A stretch of DNA of 50,430 bases, taken from Clostridiales bacterium (GTDB lineage Bacteria; Bacillota; Clostridia; Lachnospirales; Lachnospiraceae). Below, piece after piece: positions 7,247 to 15,879 of the stretch; within the stretch, counting starts at the first letter, position 1; each line of letters opens with the position of its first letter. The stretch spans positions 1-50,430 of the forward strand of contig DXXQ01000076.1 in assembly GCA_019416265.1 (NCBI GenBank), read 5' to 3'. Made by a program: the position numbers and the translations under genes. A model generated the notes under the pieces. The model searched no databases and was not told the origin of the DNA. It saw nothing but the letters and a program-made list of their open reading frames with translations.

Positions 7247-8602
7247 TTAAAGATTGCGGACATATTCTTTAAACATATCTCCGCGCTGTTCGTAATTGTC
7301 GAACTGTCCCCAGCTTGCACATGCAGGGGAGAGAAGCACTGCCTCCCCGGAAACTGCGTGTTCCCCACAGTAAGCAACTGCCTCCTGGAGGCTGTCCAGA
7401 AGAACAATGTCGTGAAATCCCTGTTTCTCAGCGGCTTCTTTAATTTTTTCCCTCGTCTGTCCGATGAGGACAAGGCAGCGCACCTTGCCGTCGAAGGATT
7501 CGATCCACTGGTCATAACAGGATTCCTTATCGTAGCCTCCGCCGATCAGCCAGGTGGGACGGTTCATTGCCTGAATGCCCTTGATGGCAGCATCGGGGTT
7601 GGTTCCCTTGGAATCGTTGTAATAGACAACGCCTTTTTTCTCTGTTACATATTCTATTCTGTGCTCTACGGCTGTAAATTCACAGATACTTTTCTTAATA
7701 CTCTCAAGACTTACTCCTGCGTAGTATGCCATGGCAACGGCTGCCATTACATTCTCAAAGTTATGTTTGCCCAGAAGCTTCAGTTCTCCTGTTTTCACCA
7801 CTTCTGTCTCCAGTTCTCCGTCTTTGAGCACAATGGAATCCCCATCAAGATAGATTCCCTCTTCCAGCCTGCGTTCGCTGGAAAAATACACAGCGCGCGG
7901 AGTCAGATTCCTGCCGAACTCCCGAAGAATTTCATCTTCATAATTGAGGACGCAGACATCATCTGCTCCCTGATTTTTGGTGATCAGTTCTTTTACCCGG
8001 ATATATTCCTCCATGGTATGATGGCGGTTCAAATGATCCTCTGTGATATTGAGGATGGCGCTTACCCTGGGAGCGAATTTCTCAATGGTCTCCAGCTGGA
8101 AGCTGCTGATTTCCGCCACTGTCACTGTATTTTCTTTCATTTCCAGAGCTTTGGACGTATAGGGAGTTCCGATATTTCCCACTATGAAAACAGACTCCCT
8201 GGCGTCTTTCATAATTTTCCCCAGAAGGGCTGTAGTTGTGGTCTTGCCGTTGGTTCCCGTAATTGCAAGAACCTCTCCCTTTCCGGCTCTGTATGCAAGC
8301 TCCACCTCTCCCCATACGGGAAGCCCCTGGTTGTAAAAGCTTTTCACCATGGGCAGATCCACCGGAACTCCCGGACTTAAAACAACCAGATCCAGACTCT
8401 CTCTGACTTCTTCGGGAAGCTCCCCTGCATATACCTCCACCTGGTAGGTTCCCTCTGTTTTATGTATGACCGCCTCTTTATCGATCTGTGCATTCCCATC
8501 GTAAATAACCGGAAATGCACCGACCTTGCCTAAAAGATCTGCAGCGCCGATTCCGCTTTTTCCGGAACCGAACACCAGAACCTTTTTTCCCTGTAATTCC
8601 AT
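7247..8602 (-). CDS. murD: UDP-N-acetylmuramoyl-L-alanine--D-glutamate ligase
   Basis: A cytoplasmic Mur ligase that adds D-glutamate to UDP-MurNAc-L-Ala using ATP. The 451 residues match the family. An N-terminal Rossmann-like UDP-binding domain starts VLVFGSGKSGIGAADLL, the ATP-binding P-loop is AITGTNGKTTTTALL (about 115-129), and the C-terminal domain has YYNDSKGTNPDAAIKGIQAM. A perfect AGGAGG six bases before the ATG supports the start. It sits between mraY and ftsW, the standard dcw place. Confidence 0.97.
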   Translation of the reverse strand: MELQGKKVLVFGSGKSGIGAADLLGKVGAFPVIYDGNAQIDKEAVIHKTEGTYQVEVYAGELPEEVRESLDLVVLSPGVPVDLPMVKSFYNQGLPVWGEVELAYRAGKGEVLAITGTNGKTTTTALLGKIMKDARESVFIVGNIGTPYTSKALEMKENTVTVAEISSFQLETIEKFAPRVSAILNITEDHLNRHHTMEEYIRVKELITKNQGADDVCVLNYEDEILREFGRNLTPRAVYFSSERRLEEGIYLDGDSIVLKDGELETEVVKTGELKLLGKHNFENVMAAVAMAYYAGVSLESIKKSICEFTAVEHRIEYVTEKKGVVYYNDSKGTNPDAAIKGIQAMNRPTWLIGGGYDKESCYDQWIESFDGKVRCLVLIGQTREKIKEAAEKQGFHDIVLLDSLQEAVAYCGEHAVSGEAVLLSPACASWGQFDNYEQRGDMFKEYVRNL

Positions 8603-8629
8603 AATAAACCTCCTGCCTGCATTCCCGGC

Positions 8630-9586
8630 TTATATTGCCATGAATGCAATCATGCACATAATTGCCGTTATTACAGAGAACACAGCAACAATCCGTGTCT
8701 CTGACCATCCGCAAAGCTCGAAATGGTGATGGATCGGCGCCATCTTAAAGAAACGCTTTCCGTGAGTCGCCTTAAAGTATGTAACCTGGATGATTACGGA
8801 AAGAACCTCCACAAGGTAAATCAGCCCGACGATCAGGATAAACAGCGGCATCTGGAGCATATAGGCAGTTCCGGCCACAAAGCCGCCCAGAGCCAGAGAG
8901 CCTGTATCTCCCATAAACACCTTTGCAGGATATACATTGAAGAGAAGGAATCCCATAAGGCTTCCCACCACTGCGCAGGTAATCGGCTCTATGCCTGATT
9001 TCATTCCGATAGAAACAACCGTAAAGAATACTGCCACGATCAGAGTCACACTTGACGCAAGACCGTCAAGTCCGTCCGTAAAGTTTGTACCGTTTACCGT
9101 ACCGATCACTGCAAAGAACAGAACCGGCACTGCCAGCCAGCCAAGGTTCAGATAATGTCCTTTCCAGAACGGGATCATCATAGTAAGAGAAATATCTGTG
9201 TAATTTAAAATATAGAACACAAAGATTCCTGTCAGGATGATCTGCAGAAGCATTTTCTGCCATGGAAGAAGACCGTCGGAGCGTCTCAGCACTACCTTCA
9301 GATAGTCATCCAGAAATCCTATGATTCCGAATCCGAGAGTCAGAAACAGCACCGGAATGATCTTCGGGTAATCCTTCATATATATGAGAGCGGTTACAGT
9401 TGTGGCGATCAGGAAGATCACGCCGCCCATGGTAGGCGTTCCCGCCTTTTTAAGATGAGACTGTACGCCTTCTGTTCGCTCTGTCTGTCCCATTTTCAGC
9501 TTTCTGAGAAAGGGAATGATAATCGGTCCTAATGCAACGCTGATCGCAAAGGAAATCAATACGGGGATCACAATTTTAGAATCCAT
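8630..9586 (-). CDS. mraY: Phospho-N-acetylmuramoyl-pentapeptide-transferase
   Basis: An integral membrane enzyme that moves phospho-MurNAc-pentapeptide from UDP to undecaprenyl phosphate, making lipid I. It has about ten membrane segments. Family motifs present are KKAGTPTMGG (about 46-55), the catalytic FLDDYLK near 93, NFTDGLDGLA near 168 and the histidine cluster PIHHHFE near the C-terminus. I place the start at ATG 9586, because AGAGG lies seven bases upstream; a GTG two codons earlier overlaps that site. It lies between the second PBP and murD. Confidence 0.97.
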   Translation of the reverse strand: MDSKIVIPVLISFAISVALGPIIIPFLRKLKMGQTERTEGVQSHLKKAGTPTMGGVIFLIATTVTALIYMKDYPKIIPVLFLTLGFGIIGFLDDYLKVVLRRSDGLLPWQKMLLQIILTGIFVFYILNYTDISLTMMIPFWKGHYLNLGWLAVPVLFFAVIGTVNGTNFTDGLDGLASSVTLIVAVFFTVVSIGMKSGIEPITCAVVGSLMGFLLFNVYPAKVFMGDTGSLALGGFVAGTAYMLQMPLFILIVGLIYLVEVLSVIIQVTYFKATHGKRFFKMAPIHHHFELCGWSETRIVAVFSVITAIMCMIAFMAI

Positions 9587-9665
9587 CCTCACACCTCTTT
9601 TAATTCTTTCGTTTTTATTTTTGTTTTAAAAGCACCTTTAAGTATACGTCTTTTTCTCTCATTTA

Positions 9666-11426
9666 TCAACCCTCAGTGGGAACCGGAGTTATAATTTCTT
9701 CTTTTTTTTCAATCCCCAGGTAAGGCAGTACATTGTCAAAAATACTGCGGATCACGGGAGCTGCAATGGTCCCTCCGTAATAGATGCCCTGGGGGTTATG
9801 AATAATACAGATTCCCAGTATTTGCGGGTCCTTTGCAGGTGCAAAGCCAAGAAAAGAGGAGATGTAACGGTTGGCGCTTCTGGGCAGAGTCTGGGATGTG
9901 GCTGTTTTGCCTCCGATCTCATAACCTTCGATCTTTGCGTTTTTTCCGGAGCCCTGGGAAACTACGGTTTCCAAAATTGCCCTCACCTTTGCTGAAGTTT
10001 CCTCTGACACGATTCCTTCCTTCACAGGATAGGAAAGCTTTTTGCCGATAGTTCCGTCCTGGTTCAGGATAGACACACCGAAATGAGGCGTCACCCTTTT
10101 TCCCCCGTTAATCAGGGAGCTTACGGTGGCTGCCAGCTGAATCGGTGTGATCTGAAAGGACTGGCCAAAGGCTACGGTGGCAAGCTCCACATCCCCCATA
10201 TTCTCCATTTTGTGCATAATCGTTGCCGCTTCTCCGGGAAGGTCTATCCCGGTTTTTGTAAGAAGGCCGAATTGTTTGAAATATTTATAATATTTCTCTA
10301 TTCCAAGACGAAGTCCCACCTCGATAAATACCGGGTTGCAGGAGTTCTGCGCCCCCTGAACGAAGGTCTGGGCTCCGTGCCCTCCTCTCCTTGCACATCG
10401 GATTCTTCTGTCCTCCACAATCTTATAGCCCGGACAGTAGAAATGATCCTCCGGAGTCACAACTCCCTCCTCCAGGCCGGCAGACATGGTAATGATCTTA
10501 AAGGTGGAGCCCGGCTCATAGGTATCGTTCAGGCAGGGATTTCTCCACATCTGATTCAGAAGCTCCTGTTTCTGCTTTTGGGAAAGCGCCCCTGTATCTG
10601 CCTCATAATTTAATTCAAAGGGATGGTTCAGATCGAATTCCGGCACATTGACACAGGCATATATTTCCCCGTTCCGGGGATTCATCAGAAGAATGGAAAC
10701 GCGTTCCGCCTGTTTTTCTTCCATGACCTTCTCCGCTGCCTGCTGTGCAAATTCCTGAATGTTTGCGTCAAGGCTCAGCTTCAGGGAATTTCCGGGAACA
10801 GGATCCTGTCTTGTCTCTCCGACGCCGTCAAGCTCCACTCCCCTTGCATCAGTGGTTGTCAGTATTTTTCCCGGTATCCCCTTCAGCACCTCCTCATATT
10901 TCACCTCAAGCCCTACAATTCCCTGGTTGTCTCCTCCTGTAAAGCCAAGAACCTTTGAAGCAAGACTTCCATAGGGATAAAAACGTTTATAGTCTTCGTC
11001 GATCTTTACCCCTTCCAGATTTTCTTCCCGGATGCTGTCGCCTACTTTCTTGTCCACATTTGTCCTGATCCTTTCAATAGAAGATACCTTTTCCACCCGC
11101 TTCCTCACTGCCGCCTCCTCCATATCCAGTTTTTCAGACAGAACCTTTATTACCTTTTCCGGTTCCTTGATCTGGCTGTGGATAACGGAAATCGTACAGA
11201 CTGTCTTATTTGAAGCAAGCACCTTTCCCCTTGCATCCAAAATCTCCCCTCTTGCCGCCTTAATATCCCTCTCTCTTTCGTGAAGATCCTGTGCCCTTTC
11301 ATAATAATAGTCTGACCGGAATCCCATAAGATACGTCAGGCGGCCTATAAGTCCCAGAAGGATTCCGAAACAGCACAGAAATACTACCCAGATTTTTTTC
11401 TTATGATATGTCATATTTTTTTTCAT
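9666..11426 (-). CDS. Class B penicillin-binding protein, SpoVD/PBP2-like transpeptidase
   Basis: A bitopic transpeptidase that cross-links peptidoglycan outside the membrane. After a basic N-terminus there is one membrane segment (KIWVVFLCCFGILLGLIG), then the PBP dimerisation domain and the transpeptidase domain. Active-site motifs: STFK within EPGSTFKIITMS, SCN within QNSCNPVFIEVG, and the third motif reads GGKTATSQT, so KTA stands where KTG is usual. No C-terminal PASTA domain is present, unlike Bacillus SpoVD. The start is uncertain: in-frame ATGs exist at 11474, 11453, 11426 and 11414, none with a clear ribosome site. I choose 11426 because the two upstream options add an odd hydrophobic stretch. 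Whether it serves division or sporulation is not decidable here. Confidence 0.88.
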   Translation of the reverse strand: MKKNMTYHKKKIWVVFLCCFGILLGLIGRLTYLMGFRSDYYYERAQDLHERERDIKAARGEILDARGKVLASNKTVCTISVIHSQIKEPEKVIKVLSEKLDMEEAAVRKRVEKVSSIERIRTNVDKKVGDSIREENLEGVKIDEDYKRFYPYGSLASKVLGFTGGDNQGIVGLEVKYEEVLKGIPGKILTTTDARGVELDGVGETRQDPVPGNSLKLSLDANIQEFAQQAAEKVMEEKQAERVSILLMNPRNGEIYACVNVPEFDLNHPFELNYEADTGALSQKQKQELLNQMWRNPCLNDTYEPGSTFKIITMSAGLEEGVVTPEDHFYCPGYKIVEDRRIRCARRGGHGAQTFVQGAQNSCNPVFIEVGLRLGIEKYYKYFKQFGLLTKTGIDLPGEAATIMHKMENMGDVELATVAFGQSFQITPIQLAATVSSLINGGKRVTPHFGVSILNQDGTIGKKLSYPVKEGIVSEETSAKVRAILETVVSQGSGKNAKIEGYEIGGKTATSQTLPRSANRYISSFLGFAPAKDPQILGICIIHNPQGIYYGGTIAAPVIRSIFDNVLPYLGIEKKEEIITPVPTEG

Positions 11427-11428
11427 AA

Positions 11429-11482
11429 AAAAAGCCCCGCAGAGAAAAGTCATAGTAATATATGCTTTTCCCATACGGGGGT
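11429..11482 (-). promoter_or_regulatory. Hairpin plus T-run at the start of the second PBP gene
   Basis: On the minus strand the sequence reads CCCCG, then AAAAG, a loop, CTTTT, CGGGG, then seven T directly before ATG 11426. The two paired blocks are separated by an unpaired 5-6-base internal loop on each side. The GC stem followed by a T-run looks like a leaky terminator or attenuator between the two PBP genes, although it overlaps possible upstream start codons. Confidence 0.35.
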
Positions 11483-11503
11483 ATTCCCAGGCAGGCTCCG
11501 GTT

Positions 11504-13726
11504 TTATTCCAGTCCTGCCTCCTCATTGGTGATTCCTTCACTCTCCATGTCATTTCCCCGGATCGGATCGGAGTCATCCTCCAGAGGCTCCGGTACATTG
11601 GGATCTGAAACTGCTTCAGGAAGCATGTCTGCGCTGCCGTTTAAGTATTCAGACATCTTATAATTTCCGTTTTCATCGATGACGTAGTTTCCTTCTTTGT
11701 CCAGAAGGTAGCCGTCTCTGTCAATACGGTTGCCCTCCCAGTCGATCAGGTTTCCTGCGGAATCCACAAGATTTCCGTTATCATCGATCTGACTTCCCGG
11801 TGTGCTTACCAGGTGTTTCGCAAGATCTTCCGCAAGGATCGTTTCAGGCACTTCCCCATCCACTGTCTCATCCGGAATGATGTTCAGGTACGGAAGAAGC
11901 TGGGAAAGGATTCCCTGTGCAATAAACTGGGCATAGGTACTGTTTGCCTGATCCTCCACGTTGGGCTCGTCTACTACAACGTAGATCACCACTTCCGGCC
12001 GTTCCACAGGAGCAAAACCGATAAAGGATACCAGGTATTTATGGTTTCCTCGGGGATATTTCTCCGCAGTTCCCGTCTTACCGCCTGAGCTGTAGCCCTG
12101 AACCTTGGAGGTACGGCTGGTACCCTGTTTTACGCTCAGTTCCATATAGCTTCTGATATCACTGGAAATTCCCGATGAAATCGTCTGCTTCAGAAGTGTC
12201 GGCTCTATGGATTTCACAATGCCTCCGCTGCTGTCCTTGATGGCCTTCACAAGATGGGGCTGATAATAATAGCCGCCGTTAATTACCGAACACATGGCAT
12301 TGATCTCCTGGATCATGGTACAGGTAAAGCCCTGTCCGAAAGCAGAACATGCAAGCTCTGTCTCTCCCATCGTATCTGTGGTATGGATGATTCCGGATCC
12401 CTCATTGGGAAGATCGATACCGGTTCTTGTTCCGAAATTAAACACACTCTGTGTTTTAATGAACTGTTCTGCCCCCATTCTTTCTGCAAGCTGCATCATA
12501 CCGTCATTACAGGAATTGGCGATTACCTCGCCCAGGGTTTCCGTTCCATGGGCATTGGGGTATGCGGCACACTTGATAAAGGGATCGTTGTTTGCGCCAA
12601 ATCCCTGACCTCCGTCACAGACAAAGGTATCCGCTTCCTTGATGGCTCCTTTTTCCAGAGCAGAAGCCATGACAATAGGCTTTACTGTGGATCCCGGCTC
12701 ATATGCGTCTGTGACGCAGTAATTGCTCCACATGGCGCTCAGGGCTTCCACTGTCTCCTCATCGTTCATTGCCTTAATCTCTTCTTTTGTATGAACCTTG
12801 GACATATCACGGGGATTATTGAGATCATATCTGTCTCCGCCGTCCATGGCAAGGATTTCGCCTGTATTCGGATCCTCTACAATGACCCCTACATGCTTTG
12901 CTCCCATCCAGTCGTTAAACGCATTGACCCAGCTCTCAACGATCTGCTGGGCTCCGATATCAATCGTTGTCTCAATACTCTTTCCATTTGTCGGCGCTAT
13001 AATGGTCTGTTCCACATCAGAATTGTTGTTAAAATACCCGTATTGTCTTCCATCCACACCTGTAAGAGTACTGTTATAATATCCTTCCAGTCCCCAGTCT
13101 GCCACATCCCTGGAAAAAGTAAATCCAACCGTATCGCAGGCTGCTTCATTAAAGGGGTAGCTTCTCAGGTAATCTTCCTCAAACCAGACTCCCTTTACAT
13201 TGCTTCTCTCTTTAATCTGAGAATCTGTCAGGCCGGAGTCCTCCTCCACTGTACAATATTCCTCGAAGCTTTTCTTTTCATCCATGGAAAGCTGCTTCTT
13301 CAGGATCTGGTACTGGCTGTTCATGGTTCTGGTGTCTGCAAGCCTGTCCCTGATATCCTCCTCATCAAGTCCCAGGATATCTACAAGAGCTCTGACTGTC
13401 GGTTCAATGTAATCCTCGTCCGAATTGACAGCCTTACAATCCAGGATCACATTGTAAACCTTGTTGCTGGTTGCCAATAAATTCCCGTTTCTGTCGTAGA
13501 TATCTCCCCTTTTTGCGGGAAGCACACGGCTTTCATATCTCTGCTGTGCCTGGCTTAACACCTGTTTTTTGTATTTGTTTCCACTGGTCGCATTGATAAA
13601 AGTAATTCTTACCAGCAAACCAACTAAAGCCAGTAATACAAATGAAAACAGTATTACCAGCTTCTTTCGCATTGCATAATTAATTTTTCTTTCTGGTTTT
13701 CTATAATTTTTTCTTTTACTGCTCAA
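11504..13726 (-). CDS. Class B penicillin-binding protein (FtsI/PBP2B-like) with heptad-repeat tail
   Basis: A septal-type transpeptidase of 740 residues: basic cytoplasmic N-terminus, one membrane segment (KLVILFSFVLLALVGLLVRI), PBP dimerisation domain, then the catalytic domain with STVK (in EPGSTVKPIVMASALE), SCN (ANSCNDGMMQLAE) and KTGT (SGGKTGTAEK), all intact. The start is TTG at 13726: AGGTGA overlaps the ftsL stop codon five to seven bases upstream, while the later ATG at 13672 has no such site. Beyond the catalytic domain, residues 647-689 form six near-heptads of [IVL]-D-x-x-G-[NY]-x, followed by an acidic end. No PASTA domain. The place after ftsL is that of ftsI/pbpB. Confidence 0.92.
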   Translation of the reverse strand: MSSKRKNYRKPERKINYAMRKKLVILFSFVLLALVGLLVRITFINATSGNKYKKQVLSQAQQRYESRVLPAKRGDIYDRNGNLLATSNKVYNVILDCKAVNSDEDYIEPTVRALVDILGLDEEDIRDRLADTRTMNSQYQILKKQLSMDEKKSFEEYCTVEEDSGLTDSQIKERSNVKGVWFEEDYLRSYPFNEAACDTVGFTFSRDVADWGLEGYYNSTLTGVDGRQYGYFNNNSDVEQTIIAPTNGKSIETTIDIGAQQIVESWVNAFNDWMGAKHVGVIVEDPNTGEILAMDGGDRYDLNNPRDMSKVHTKEEIKAMNDEETVEALSAMWSNYCVTDAYEPGSTVKPIVMASALEKGAIKEADTFVCDGGQGFGANNDPFIKCAAYPNAHGTETLGEVIANSCNDGMMQLAERMGAEQFIKTQSVFNFGTRTGIDLPNEGSGIIHTTDTMGETELACSAFGQGFTCTMIQEINAMCSVINGGYYYQPHLVKAIKDSSGGIVKSIEPTLLKQTISSGISSDIRSYMELSVKQGTSRTSKVQGYSSGGKTGTAEKYPRGNHKYLVSFIGFAPVERPEVVIYVVVDEPNVEDQANSTYAQFIAQGILSQLLPYLNIIPDETVDGEVPETILAEDLAKHLVSTPGSQIDDNGNLVDSAGNLIDWEGNRIDRDGYLLDKEGNYVIDENGNYKMSEYLNGSADMLPEAVSDPNVPEPLEDDSDPIRGNDMESEGITNEEAGLE
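11660..11788 (-). repeat. Six Asp/Gly/Asn heptads in the PBP tail
   Basis: Residues 647-689 read as units IDDNGNL, VDSAGNL, IDWEGNR, IDRDGYL, LDKEGNY and (V)IDENGNY. Every unit keeps D at position 2 and G at position 5. The last unit shares DENGNY with the repeats of FtsQ encoded in the same cluster. Confidence 0.88.
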
Positions 13727-13734
13727 TCACTCAC

Positions 13735-14295
13735 CTACTTTGAATCAGGAATATCCTGATACTGTCTCACATAGCTGCTTCCTTCTGTCTGATAGGTTAC
13801 GATCTGTTCTTCAGCAGGATATTTCATGCCCAGCCGTCCTATGGCTATTTTTTTGATCCGCTCCAGGTCCACCGTGGAGGTAACCTGGCTGTAATAGGCA
13901 TCGTTATCCTCTTTCAGCTGTGCCAGTTCTGATTCCAGAGTTGCTACGTTTCTCATCTTTCCGGTAATTTCTGATTTATACTGAAGGTAATTTACTGCAC
14001 AAAAAAGAATGGCAGCTGATACAATAGCAAGGAACACAACAAAGCCCTGGCTCATTCCCATGGCTTTTTCCCTGTTTTTGAGCGCCTGCTGACTGGTCTG
14101 GTGCTTCGGCCGGGCCGACTGCTGCGGTCTCTGTACCTGTGTTCGCACGCGCTTTCTTGCAGGACGGGCCGGATAAGTTCTCTCCGGCTCCTCTGCCAGA
14201 CGTCTGGCAGCGCTTCCCTCTACGTATACTCCCCTGTTTACTCTGGCGCTGTTCATATTTCTTCGGGCTGTTTCAGCTCTTGTTGTCTTCGCCAT
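13735..14295 (-). CDS. ftsL: FtsL-type bitopic division protein
   Basis: A 186-residue bitopic protein: a long, very basic, Pro/Arg-rich cytoplasmic region (1-82), one membrane segment (SQGFVVFLAIVSAAILFCAV, about 83-102), then an extracellular coiled coil with heptad-like Leu/Val spacing (KMRNVATLESELAQLKEDND) and a region with TVDLERIKKIAIGRLGMKYP, typical of FtsL/DivIC. It would form the FtsQLB-type complex with the FtsQ encoded downstream. Family members have little sequence identity, so the call rests on topology, this motif and the place between rsmH and the first PBP gene. GAGAGGCAGGA before the ATG supports the start. Confidence 0.88.
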   Translation of the reverse strand: MAKTTRAETARRNMNSARVNRGVYVEGSAARRLAEEPERTYPARPARKRVRTQVQRPQQSARPKHQTSQQALKNREKAMGMSQGFVVFLAIVSAAILFCAVNYLQYKSEITGKMRNVATLESELAQLKEDNDAYYSQVTSTVDLERIKKIAIGRLGMKYPAEEQIVTYQTEGSSYVRQYQDIPDSK

Positions 14296-14318
14296 TTCCT
14301 GCCTCTCTTACAAACAAA

Positions 14319-15260
14319 TCATTCCAAATTTCCCCGCTCAAAAATCCGAAGCTTCGCACTCTTGGAACGAGGATTTTCTTCCATTTCCCTATCACTTGGA
14401 AGGATCGGTTTCCTGGTGATAACCTTCCCCTTAGATGCATTGCCACATACACATACAGGAAAATCCGGCGGACAGGTACATGGATTTTCATTTTTCCTGA
14501 AAATCGTCTTGACAATTCTGTCCTCCAGAGAATGGAAGGTGATGATACAAATTCTGCCGCCGTCGTTGAGCATATCGATCATTCCGTCAAGGGAATCACG
14601 AAGTACGTCCAGCTCCCTGTTCAGCTCAATGCGGATCGCCTGAAAGGTTCTCTTTGCAGGATGTCCTGATTTCGCCTGCATTTTCATGGGAATCGCCCTG
14701 CGGATGATCTCCGTCAGTTCTCCCGTTGTCTCGATGGGCGCCTGCGCTCTTGCAGCTACAATGTGTTTCGCAATATTTTTCGCAAATTTATCTTCTCCGT
14801 AATCACGGATTATACGGTATAATTCTTTTTCTTCATAGCCGTTGACAATGTCGCCGGCTGTCTGACTCTGCCTCTGATCCATACGCATGTCAAGAGGCGC
14901 ATCGAATCGGTAAGTAAAACCCCGTTCTTCGTTATCAAGCTGATAGGAAGACACTCCAAGGTCTAAGACAATTCCGTCTACTTTCTCAATTCCGCGGGCT
15001 TTCAGTTCCTGCACCATGTAACAATAATTGCTGCGAATGACAGTCGCCTGATCATAGGCGGCCAGCCTTTCACTCGCAGCAATTATCGCATCCTGGTCTT
15101 GATCTATACCAATAAATCTCCCCTTGGCAGAAAGTTTCTTACATACCTCTATGGCATGTCCCGCTCCTCCTAAAGTGCCATCCACGTAGATTCCGTCCGG
15201 CTTTACCCTTAAGCCCTGGATAGTTTCTTCCAGTAATACAGATTTGTGTTCAAATGTCAT
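14319..15260 (-). CDS. rsmH: 16S rRNA (cytosine1402-N4)-methyltransferase
   Basis: An S-adenosylmethionine-dependent enzyme that methylates N4 of C1402 in the decoding centre of 16S rRNA. The 313 residues match the family. N-terminal HKSVLLEETIQGL is followed by the SAM loop DGTLGGAGHA (about 27-36), FIGIDQDQDAI, and VDGIVLDLGVSSYQLD, the N-DLGVSS signature. C-terminal RICIITFHSLEDRIVK is also diagnostic. GGAGACGG precedes the ATG. It lies 35 bp after mraZ, the universal order, and is under the MraZ-controlled promoter. Confidence 0.98.
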   Translation of the reverse strand: MTFEHKSVLLEETIQGLRVKPDGIYVDGTLGGAGHAIEVCKKLSAKGRFIGIDQDQDAIIAASERLAAYDQATVIRSNYCYMVQELKARGIEKVDGIVLDLGVSSYQLDNEERGFTYRFDAPLDMRMDQRQSQTAGDIVNGYEEKELYRIIRDYGEDKFAKNIAKHIVAARAQAPIETTGELTEIIRRAIPMKMQAKSGHPAKRTFQAIRIELNRELDVLRDSLDGMIDMLNDGGRICIITFHSLEDRIVKTIFRKNENPCTCPPDFPVCVCGNASKGKVITRKPILPSDREMEENPRSKSAKLRIFERGNLE

Positions 15261-15295
15261 ATCCGTCTCCTGTCTGGATTTCCCCGGCGAACTGC

Positions 15296-15727
15296 TTAAA
15301 TGATAATGCCCATATCCTGCATACTTTCTGCAATACTGTCCATATCATCATAATTGCAGTTTTCGCTCCACTTTTCTTTGCTCCAAACTTCAATCCTGTT
15401 CAGATTTCCCGTCAGCACCACATCTTTCTCCAGACCAGCGAACTCCCGTAACGTCTGAGGAACGAGAATCCTCCCCTGCTTGTCCAGTTCACATGTCGTT
15501 GCTCCTGCAACAAAGAATCGTGAAAAGGTTCTTGCGTTTTTATTTGTAAGTGGTAAAGCTCTGAGCTTCTGTTCAAATACCTCCCATTCTTCCATGGGAT
15601 AAATGGAAAGACAACCGTCAAGTCCCTTGGTCAGAACGAACTCTTCCCCTAAGAGTTCCCTGAACTTCGAAGGAATAATCATACGCCCCTTCGCGTCGAT
15701 TGTGTGATTGTACTCTCCCATGAACAT
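15296..15727 (-). CDS. mraZ: Transcriptional regulator MraZ
   Basis: A small DNA-binding protein that forms rings and represses its own dcw operon. I place the start at ATG 15727, because the protein then begins MFMGEYNHTIDAKGR, the exact family beginning, and AGGTGA lies five bases upstream; a GTG nine bases earlier overlaps that site. The 143 residues contain two AbrB-like half-domains, each with a D-x-K/Q-G-R core: HTIDAKGRMIIPSKFR near residue 8 and CELDKQGRILVPQTLREFAG near residue 85. Its presumed binding sites lie in its own leader at 15802-15841. Confidence 0.97.
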   Translation of the reverse strand: MFMGEYNHTIDAKGRMIIPSKFRELLGEEFVLTKGLDGCLSIYPMEEWEVFEQKLRALPLTNKNARTFSRFFVAGATTCELDKQGRILVPQTLREFAGLEKDVVLTGNLNRIEVWSKEKWSENCNYDDMDSIAESMQDMGIII

Positions 15728-15801
15728 ATAACTCACCTACTCTCGTAAGTGCAAGTCTCCCCCTCGCACTCCGCGGATGTCAATGGATCACTCTGCCATC
15801 G

Positions 15802-15841
15802 GCTCCCCATTTGCCACCACTATTCACCACTTTCTACCACT
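15802..15841 (-). promoter_or_regulatory. MraZ box: 10-bp-spaced direct repeats
   Basis: On the minus strand four consecutive 10-bp blocks read AGTGGTAGAA, AGTGGTGAAT, AGTGGTGGCA and the weaker AATGGGGAGC. The 10-bp spacing places each GTGGT on one face of the helix. Arrays of GTGG-type direct repeats upstream of mraZ are the known MraZ operator. Here they start at about the predicted +1, so bound MraZ would block RNA polymerase. Confidence 0.85.
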
Positions 15842-15850
15842 TATGTAATC

Positions 15851-15879
15851 ATTCTAAACTATTTATAGGTAAAAAACAA
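15851..15879 (-). promoter_or_regulatory. Sigma-A-type promoter of the dcw operon
   Basis: Minus-strand TTGTTT (-35, 15874-15879) and TAGAAT (-10, 15851-15856) with a 17-base spacer. The predicted start at about 15844 lies directly before the MraZ repeats and about 115 bases before mraZ. Confidence 0.7.

Noticed and set aside
12254..13480. 408-codon plus-strand open frame
   Set aside because: It is fully antisense to the first PBP gene, which has intact active-site motifs; the frame has no recognisable product.
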